From Nemertoderma westbladi (lineage: Eukaryota; Xenacoelomorpha; Nemertodermatida; Nemertodermatidae), in assembly GCA_032718475.1 (NCBI GenBank), contig JAUCBJ010009047.1:62001-126000 (forward strand): a stretch of 64,000 nucleotides of DNA, given 5' to 3'. A program made the translations under genes and the position numbers. Below the pieces are notes generated by a model. That model was not told the DNA's origin and did not search any database. It was given only the letters and a program-made list of their open reading frames with translations. Positions 57,201-64,000 of this stretch are shown here, one piece after another. Numbering within the stretch: position 1 is the stretch's first letter; each line of letters starts with the position of its first letter.

Positions 57201-60200
57201 GTAATATATTTCTCTGCTACTGTAATATATTTCCCTGCTACTGTAATATATTTCCCTGCTACTGTAATATATTTCCCTGCTACTGTAATATATTTCCCTG
57301 CTACTGTAATATATTTCCCTGCTACTGTAATATATTTCCCTTCTACTGTAATATATTTCCCTTCTACTGTAATATATTTCCCTGCTACTGTAATATATTT
57401 CCCTGCTACCTATATATTTCCCTTCTACTGTAATATATTTCCCTGCTACTGTAATATATTTCCCTGCTACTGTAATATATTTCCCTGCTACTGTAATATA
57501 TTTCCCTGCTACTGTAATATATTTCCCTGCTACTGTAATATATTTCCCTTCTACTGTAATATATTTCCCTTCTACTGTAATATATTTCCCTGCTACTGTA
57601 ATATATTTCCCTGCTACTGTAATATATTTCTCTGCTACTGTAATATATTTCCCTGCTACTGTAATATATTTCCCTGCTACTGTAATATATTACCCTGCTA
57701 CTGTAATATATTTCCCTGCTACTGTAATATATTTCCCTGCTACTGTAATATATTTCCCTGCTACTGTAATGTATTTCCCTGCTATTGTAATATATTTCCC
57801 TGCTACTGTAATATATTTCCCTGCTACTGTAATATATTTCCCTGCTACTGTAATATATTCCCCTGCTACTGTAATATATTTCCCTGCTACTGTAATATAT
57901 TTCCCTTCTACTGTAATATATTTCCCTGCTACTGTAATATATTTCCCTTCTACTGTAATATATTTCCCTGATACTGTAATATATTTCCCTGCTACTGTAT
58001 TATATTTCCCTGCTACTGTAATATATTTCCCTGCTACTGTAATATATTTCCCTGCTACTTTAATATATTTCCCTGCTACTGTAATATATTTCCCTGCTAC
58101 TGTAATATATTTCCCTGCTACCTATATATTCCCCTTCTACTGTAATATATTTCCCTTCTACTGTAATATATTTCCCTGCTAATGTAATATATTTCCCTGC
58201 TACTGTAATATATTTCCCTGCTACTGTAATATATTTCCCTGCTACTGTAATATATTTCCCTGCTACTGTAATATATTTCCCTGCTACTGTAATATATTTC
58301 CCTGATACTGTAATATATTTCCCTGCTACTGTATTATATTTCCCTGCTACTGTAATATATTTCCCTTCTACTGTAATATATTTCCCTGCTACTGTAATAT
58401 ATTTCCCTGCTACTGTAATATATTTCCCTGCTACTGTAATATATTTCCCTGCTACTGTAATATATTTCCCTGCTACTGTAATATATTTCCCTGATACTGT
58501 AATATATTTCCCTGCAACTGTATTATATTTCCCTGCTACTGTAATATATTTCCCTTCTACTGTAATATATTTCCCTTCTACTGTAATATATTTCCCTGCT
58601 AATGTAATATATTTCCCTGCTACTGTAATATATTTCCCTGCTACTGTAATATATTTCCCTGCTACTGTAATATATTTCCCTGCTACTGTAATATATTTCC
58701 CTGCTACTGTAATATATTTCCCTGCTACTGTAATATATTTCCCTGCTACTGTAATATATTTCCCTGCTACTGTAATATATTTCCCTGCTACTGTAATATA
58801 TTTCCCTGCTACTGTAATATATTTCCCTGCTACTGTAATATATTTCCCTGCTACTGTAATATATTTCCCTGCTACTGTAATATATTTCCCTGCTACTGTA
58901 ATATATTTCCCTGCTACTGTAATATATTTCCCTGCTACTGTAATATATTTCCCTGCTACTGATATATTTCCCTGCTACTGTATTATATTTCCCTGCTACT
59001 GTAATATATTTCCCTGCTACTGTAATATATTTCTCTGCTACTGTAATATATTTCTCTGCTACTGTAATATATTTCTCTGCTCCTGTAATATATTTCCCTG
59101 CTACTGTAATATATTTCCCTGCTACTGTAATATATTTCCCTGCTACTGTAATATATTTCCCTTCTACTGTAATATATTTCCCTGCTACTGTAATATATTT
59201 CCCTGCTATTGTAATATATTTCTCTGCTACTGTAATATATTTCCCTGCTACTGTAATATATTTCTCTGCTACTGTAATATATTTCCCTGCTACTGTAATA
59301 AATTTCCCTGCTACTGTAATATATTTCCCTGCTACTGTAATATATTTCCCTGCTACTGTAATATATTTCCCTGCTACTGTAATATATTTCCCTGCTACTG
59401 TAATATATTTCCCTGCTACTGTAATATATTTCTCTGCTACTGTAATATATTTCCCTGCTACTGTAATATATTTCCCTGCTACTGTATTATATTTCCCTGC
59501 TACTGTAATATATTTCCCTGCTACTGTAATATATTTCCCTTCTACTGTAATATATTTCCCTTCTACTGTAATATATTTCCATGCTACTGTAATATATTTC
59601 CCTGCTACTGTAATATATTTCCCTGCTACTGTAATATATTTCCCTGCTACTGTAATATATTTCCCTGATACTGTAATATATTTCCCTGCTACTGTATTAT
59701 ATTTCCCTGCTACTGTAATATATTTCCCTTCTACTGTAATATATTTCCCTGCTACTGTAATATATTTCCCTGCTACTGTAATATATTTCCCTGCTACTGT
59801 AATATATTTCCCTGATACTGTAATATATTTCCCTGCTAATGTATTATATTTCCCTGCTACTGTAATATATTTCCCTTCTACTGTAATATATTTCCCTGCT
59901 ACTGTAATATATTTCCCTGCTACTGTAATATATTTCCCTGCTACTGTAATATATTTCCCTGATACTGTAATATATTTCCCTGCTACTGTATTATATTTCC
60001 CTGCTACTGTAATATATTTCCCTTCTACTGTAATATATTTCCCTGCTACTGTAATATATTTCCCTTCTACTGTAATATATTTCCCTTCTACTGTAATATA
60101 TTTCCCTGCTACTGTAATATATTTCCCTGCTACTGTAATATATTTCCCTGCTACTGTAATATATTTCCCTGCTACTGTAATATATTTCCCTGCTACTGTA

Positions 60201-60680
60201 ATATATTTCCCTGCTACTGTAATATATTTCCCTGCTACTGTAATATATTTCCCTGCTACTGTAATATATTTCCCTGCTACTGTAATATATTTCCCTTCTA
60301 CTGTAATATATTTCCCTGCTACTGTAATATATTTCCCTGCTACTGTAATATATTTCCCTGCTACTGTAATATATTTCCCTGCTACTGTAATATATTTCCC
60401 TGCTACCGTAATATATTTCCCTGCTACTGTAATATATTTCCCTGCTACTGTAATATATTTCCCTGCTACTGTAATATATTTCCCTTCTACTGTAATATAT
60501 TTCCCTGCTACTGTAATATAATTCCCTGCTACTGTAATATATTTCCCTGCTACTGTAATATATTTCCCTTCTACTGCAATATATTTCCCTGCTACTGTAA
60601 TATATTTCCCTTCTACTGTAATATATTTCCCTTCTACTGTAATATATTTCCCTGCTACTGTAATATATTTCCCTGCTACC
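54201..60680. repeat. Second higher-order duplication, about 3.0-3.2 kb
   Basis: ACCTATATAT occurs at 54201 and 57408, and TGTAATGTATTTCCC near 54560 and 57767, both 3207 bp apart. ACTGATATAT occurs at 55982 and 58958, and AATGTATTAT at 56862 and 59838, both 2976 bp apart. The change of spacing is explained by a loss of about 11-12 units between the markers. Confidence 0.85.
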
Positions 60681-61219
60681 TATATATTTCCCTTCTACTG
60701 TAATATATTCCCTGCTACTGTAATATATTTCCCTGCTACTATAATATATTTCCCTGCTACTGTAATATATTTCCCTGCTACTGTATTATATTTCCCTGCT
60801 ACTGTAATATATTTCGCTGCTACTGTAATATATTTCCCTGCTACTGTAATATATTTCCCTTCTACTGTAATATATTTCCCTGCTACTGTAATATATTTCC
60901 CTGCTACTGTATTATATTTCCCTGCTACTGTAATATATTTCCCTGCTACTGTAATATATTTTCCTGCTACTGTAATATATTTCCCTGCTACTGTATTATA
61001 TTTCCCTGCTACTGTAATATATTTCCCTGCTACTGTAATATATTTCCCTGATACTGTAATATATTTCCCTGCTACTGTAATATATTTCCCTTCTACTGTA
61101 ATATATTTCCCTGCTACTGTAATATATTTCCCTGCTACTGTAATATATTTCCCTGCTACTGTAATATATTTCCCTGCTACTGTAATATATTCCCCTACTA
61201 CTGTAAAATATTTCCCTAC

Positions 61220-61449
61220 ATGGCTGAGATTCACACTCAATGAATGGCCAGCTTTTCACTTGTGTCAATAATAAAGTCCAATCTACTGTATATTCTAAAA
61301 ACGCCGGTTATAAATCAGCTAAAAAGGCAATTTAGTAGAATAAATATAATTTAACATTGTTCTTGCAGTCTGATAAATATTAAATACTCACAAATGTAAA
61401 GCGATGAAATTGCCTTGTTCGATCTGACTGTTTCCGCGTGAAATTCCTT
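61220..61449. other. AT-rich sequence upstream of the signal-peptide exon
   Basis: This may include the promoter or 5' UTR of the exon at 61450. A good acceptor-like TTGTTCTTGCAG ends near 61369, so the ATG exon might begin just after it. Confidence 0.35.
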
Positions 61450-61502
61450 ATGAAGTTGGGTATTCTTGTTCTGGCAGTTGCTGCTATCTGTGCCCGCTTG
61501 GG
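61450..61502 (+). CDS. Probable first coding exon of a secreted protein (signal peptide)
   Basis: ATG 61450 opens MKLGILVLAVAAICARL plus two bases of a Gly codon. The exon is cut by a near-perfect donor, GG|GTGAGT, with GT at 61503-61504. The peptide has a Lys at position 2 and a hydrophobic core of about 11 residues with small residues near a likely cleavage point, as expected of a secretory signal. A phase-2 intron after the signal peptide would place the mature protein in later exons. Those are probably beyond the window or hidden in 61.5-64 kb; I could not identify them. A possible acceptor at about 61369 suggests that a non-coding exon precedes it. The combination of signal peptide and donor at this spacing is the evidence; chance occurrence cannot be excluded. 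Confidence 0.45.
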
Positions 61503-61925
61503 GTGAGTGGGACACGGACAACTTTCGGATCTCGGGATAAATTCTCGAGACATTTTTCTTTTAGTAAGTTATTCAGTTGTTAACGTAGACGTGAGCCAGT
61601 ACGTACTGCTCATCCTTTAAATTACATAAATATATATTCATGATGAACATCAGGCGTCACAGAGATTAACGTATTCGGCAAATTATGTCTCATCGGAATT
61701 ATTTCTGTAAAACGCAGTCTTTAAAAAATTAACGAATATAAAATATATCCACTGAATTAGATTATTAGATTAGATTATTATTTATTTTCCTTCAATTGGG
61801 CCAAGCACGTATACAATTATGATTATAAAATGTAATGATTATTAATTTTAACAAAGCATTTTAGATAATTTTAGTAGGCCTACATTTTTTTAAGTTCTCT
61901 TTTTTTCTATAATTTTAAGTGCTCT
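61503..61925 (+). other. Probable intron following the signal-peptide exon
   Basis: The sequence is AT-rich with no coding signals. It begins with the donor GTGAGTGGGA. Confidence 0.35.
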
Positions 61926-61971
61926 GACAGGGAGTTGACAATAGTGTGTGCTAGTGCTGTCAACTCCTGTC
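61926..61971. repeat. Hairpin: GACAGGGAGTTGACA paired with TGTCAACTCCTGTC
   Basis: The arms at 61926-61940 and 61958-61971 are complementary except for one bulged G, with a 17-base loop. It lies just before the purine-rich minisatellite. Confidence 0.7.
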
Positions 61972-61982
61972 ATTATTCAATT

Positions 61983-63084
61983 GGGGGAAGTGGGACTGGA
62001 TGAAGGGAAGGGGAGTGGAGGGAAGAGCGGGGGAAGTGGGACTAGGATGAAGGGAAGGGGAGGGGAGGGAAGAGCGGGGGAAGTGGGACTGGATGAAGGG
62101 AAGGGGAGGGGAGGAAAGAGCGGGGGAAGTGGGACTGGATGAAGGGGAGGGGAGGGGAGGGAAGAGCGGGGGAAGTGGGACTGGATGAAGGGAAGGGGAG
62201 GGGAGGGAAGAGCGGGGGAAGTGGGACTGGATGAAGGGGAGGGGAGGGAAGAGCGGGGGAAGTGGGACTGGATGAAGGGAAGGGGAGGGGAGGGAAGAGC
62301 GGGGGAGGGAAGAGCGGGGGAAGTGGGACTGGATGAAGGGAAGGGGAGGGGAGGGAAGAGCGGGGGAAGTGGGACTGGATGAAGGGAAGGGGGGGGGGAG
62401 GGAAGAGCGGGGGAGGGAAGAGCGGGGGAAGTGGGACTGGATGAAGGGAAGGGGAGGGGAGGGAAGAGCGGGGGAAGTGGGACTGGATGAAGGGAAGGGG
62501 GGGGGGGGGAAGAGCGGGGGAGGGAAGAGCGGGGGAAGTGGGACTGGATGAAGGGAAGGGGAGGGGAGGGAAGAGCGGGGGAAGTGGGACTGGATGAAGG
62601 GGAGGGGAGGGAAGAGCGGGGGAAGTGGGACTCGATGAAGGGAAGAGCGGGGGAGGGAAGAGCGGGGGAAGTGGGACTGGATGAAGGGGAGGGGAGGGAA
62701 GAGCGGGGGAGGGAAGGGCGGGGGAAGTGGGACTGGATGAAGGGAAGGGGAGGGGAGGGAAGAGCGGGGGAAGTGGGACTGGATGAAGGGGAGGGGAGGG
62801 AAGAGCGGGGGAAGTGGGACTCGATGAAGGGAAGAGCGGGGGAGGGAAGAGCGGGGGAAGTGGGACTGGATGAAGGGGAGGGGAGGGAAGGGCGGGGGAA
62901 GTGGGACTGGATGAAGGGAAGGGGAGGGGAGGGAAGAGCGGGGGAAGTGGGACTGGATGAAGGGGATGGGAGGGAAGAGCGGGGGAAGTGGGACTCGATG
63001 AAGGGAAGGGGGGGGGAGGGAAGAGCGGGGGAAGTGGGACTGGATGAAGGGAAGTGGAGGGGAGGGAAGAGCGGGGGAAAGTGG
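61983..63084 (+). repeat. Purine-rich minisatellite, units of about 41-46 bp, about 25 copies
   Basis: The unit is of the type GGGGGAAGTGGGACTGGATG plus AAGGG(A)AGGGGAGGGGAGGG and AAGAGC. One strand is almost all G and A for 1.1 kb. Long ORFs on both strands follow from the repeat and are not genes. Confidence 0.97.
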
Positions 63085-63182
63085 ATTGCGGTTGTTTTCT
63101 CGGTTGATTATTTTGTGTTTAGCGTTATTTGAGGTAAATATCATTTAAGTATAAAAAAAACAAAAGAATTTAAGTAAAAGTA

Positions 63183-63462
63183 CGCCCATGTGAAGAATAC
63201 CAGGATTTCACTTTTCGGTCGAATTTTTATTGGAATTTTATATAAGATTTTTTAATTTTTTTAATTTATCTTTATTAAGTGTTTTATAGCGCTTATTTCT
63301 GTCTTATAAACTGTACATATACTGTACTAATTCGTTTATTGTTTTAGTTAGATTCAGCCCTTCTGTAACCTGTGGTTTTGGTGAAAACCTGGTATTCTTC
63401 ACATGGGGGTAACGGCAAAGTGAAATATAACGGCAGAAAGTCTGGTATTCTTCACATGGGCC
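63183..63462. mobile_element. 280-bp MITE with 7-bp target duplication
   Basis: The left end reads CGCCCATGTGAAGAATACCA and the reverse complement of the right end reads GGCCCATGTGAAGAATACCA. A second inverted copy lies internally near 63391-63412. AAAAGTA flanks the element at 63176-63182 and 63463-63469. It has no coding capacity. Confidence 0.72.
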
Positions 63463-63469
63463 AAAAGTA

Positions 63470-64000
63470 AGAAGATGAAAATGAATATACAATACAGTAG
63501 ATGATTGAAGCCATATTCGTTTTCGGGTGAATAATTCCTTTTCACCCGGGTGATAATTCAATTTTAAGTGATTCAATGGTTCTCCAAGAATATTTGATGA
63601 CAAGAAACGAAGGAAAACATCGTCGATGGAGGAACAAAATTAAAGTAAAAAGCTTGAGGAAGCAAATCGTTGGTAAATATTTTATTTTCAAGCAGGTTAA
63701 GTAAAAAATCTTCTGATAGATATACAAGAACCAACCTATGTAACAAACTAATAAGTAACTGGGTATCATGCATGCAATCAGTGATCGCTGATGGCTGACA
63801 GCAGATCGATGTATTATTTAGCACATCAACTACTAAAGGCACTCATTCACTCACTCTCATTTCACACACATCTATTTTACCGGGTTGATTTTATACCGCA
63901 ACTGACTTATATCGGTGCATTGGTGCCTTTACTGTTCTTACCGCCACGTTATCTATTTTCTATTCGTTCATTTGGTTCACAACTATCGTCTGACCAGTTA
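63470..64000. other. AT-rich sequence to the window edge; no gene recognised
   Basis: Short minus-strand ORFs (63304-63842) overlap each other and lack motifs. A small palindrome TCACCCGGGTGA lies near 63542. Confidence 0.45.

Larger units (their letters stand above)
46181..61219. repeat. Giant minisatellite, 21-bp unit, about 715 copies
   Basis: The unit is TGTAATATATTTCCC followed by TGCTAC. It repeats without interruption for about 15.04 kb. Common variants are TTCTAC, GATAC, GTATTAT for GTAATAT, TTCTCTG for TTCCCTG, and shortened units with ACTGATATAT or ACCTATATAT. Because 21 is a multiple of three and the unit contains no stop in several frames, long ORFs appear on both strands; these are not genes. 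Confidence 0.99.

Noticed and set aside
46181-61219. CRISPR-like array
   Set aside because: Units are contiguous 21-bp repeats without unique spacers, in a eukaryotic setting.
46088-61240. Long ORFs on both strands encoding heptapeptide repeats (YYSSREI, ATVIYFP, CYCNIFP, GKYITVA types)
   Set aside because: They arise because the 21-bp unit is a multiple of three and has no stop in several frames. There are no start context, splice signals or flanking domains, and opposite strands are open equally.
61948-63144. Long ORFs over the purine-rich minisatellite (Gly/Glu/Arg-rich on plus, Ser/Pro-rich on minus)
   Set aside because: They are a consequence of the repeat composition, and both strands are open. 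No independent evidence of coding exists.

Overview
The window looks like a stretch of an invertebrate metazoan nuclear genome that is dense in repeats. The evidence is an intact BEL/Pao retrotransposon, RTE-like and L2/CR1-like LINEs, a degraded Ty3/gypsy element, several short inverted-repeat elements, introns with consensus splice sites, and very few host exons. The background is AT-rich and the palindrome AGGCCTA recurs often. I cannot name the species from sequence alone. No rRNA gene, convincing tRNA gene, CRISPR array or bacterial operon was seen.

Layout, left half. Positions 1-3360 hold a GC-rich, broken Ty3/gypsy element on the minus strand that runs off the left edge. Positions 3371-4846 hold the 3' end of an RTE-like LINE, split by a 1.09-kb inverted-repeat element with an 11-bp target duplication. 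Positions 5040-7480 hold two oppositely oriented pieces of a LINE ORF1. Positions 8037-12602 hold an RTE-like LINE inserted inside an older copy of the same family, with target duplications visible for both events. Positions 14505-16729 are a third RTE-like copy with an internal deletion. Positions 18715-23590 are an L2/CR1-like LINE whose reverse transcriptase has been deleted. Positions 25889-26425 carry an intact 178-codon ORF with one predicted membrane segment.

Centre. Positions 27028-42771 are a 15.7-kb BEL/Pao element with 1.19-kb LTRs. It has a 2.2-kb repeat-rich leader, an extra 630-codon first ORF, an uninterrupted 2069-codon gag-pol ORF, and a 3-kb 3' region that contains decayed reading frames. 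Two features of this element are unusual: its size with the extra ORF, and a cluster of perfect splice-donor motifs in the gag segment.

Right half. Positions 44393-45490 are the last exon, on the minus strand, of a dual-specificity-phosphatase-like gene. Its active site has lost the catalytic cysteine, so it is probably a pseudophosphatase. Positions 46181-61219 are one 15-kb minisatellite of a 21-bp unit with clear higher-order duplications. Position 61450 begins a probable signal-peptide exon on the plus strand. It is followed by a 1.1-kb purine-only-like minisatellite (61983-63084) and a 280-bp MITE.

Host genes are therefore represented by only three candidates: the pseudophosphatase exon, the signal-peptide exon and the 178-aa ORF. 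Everything else that can be explained is mobile-element or tandem-repeat sequence. The nested insertions give a relative chronology for part of the window.
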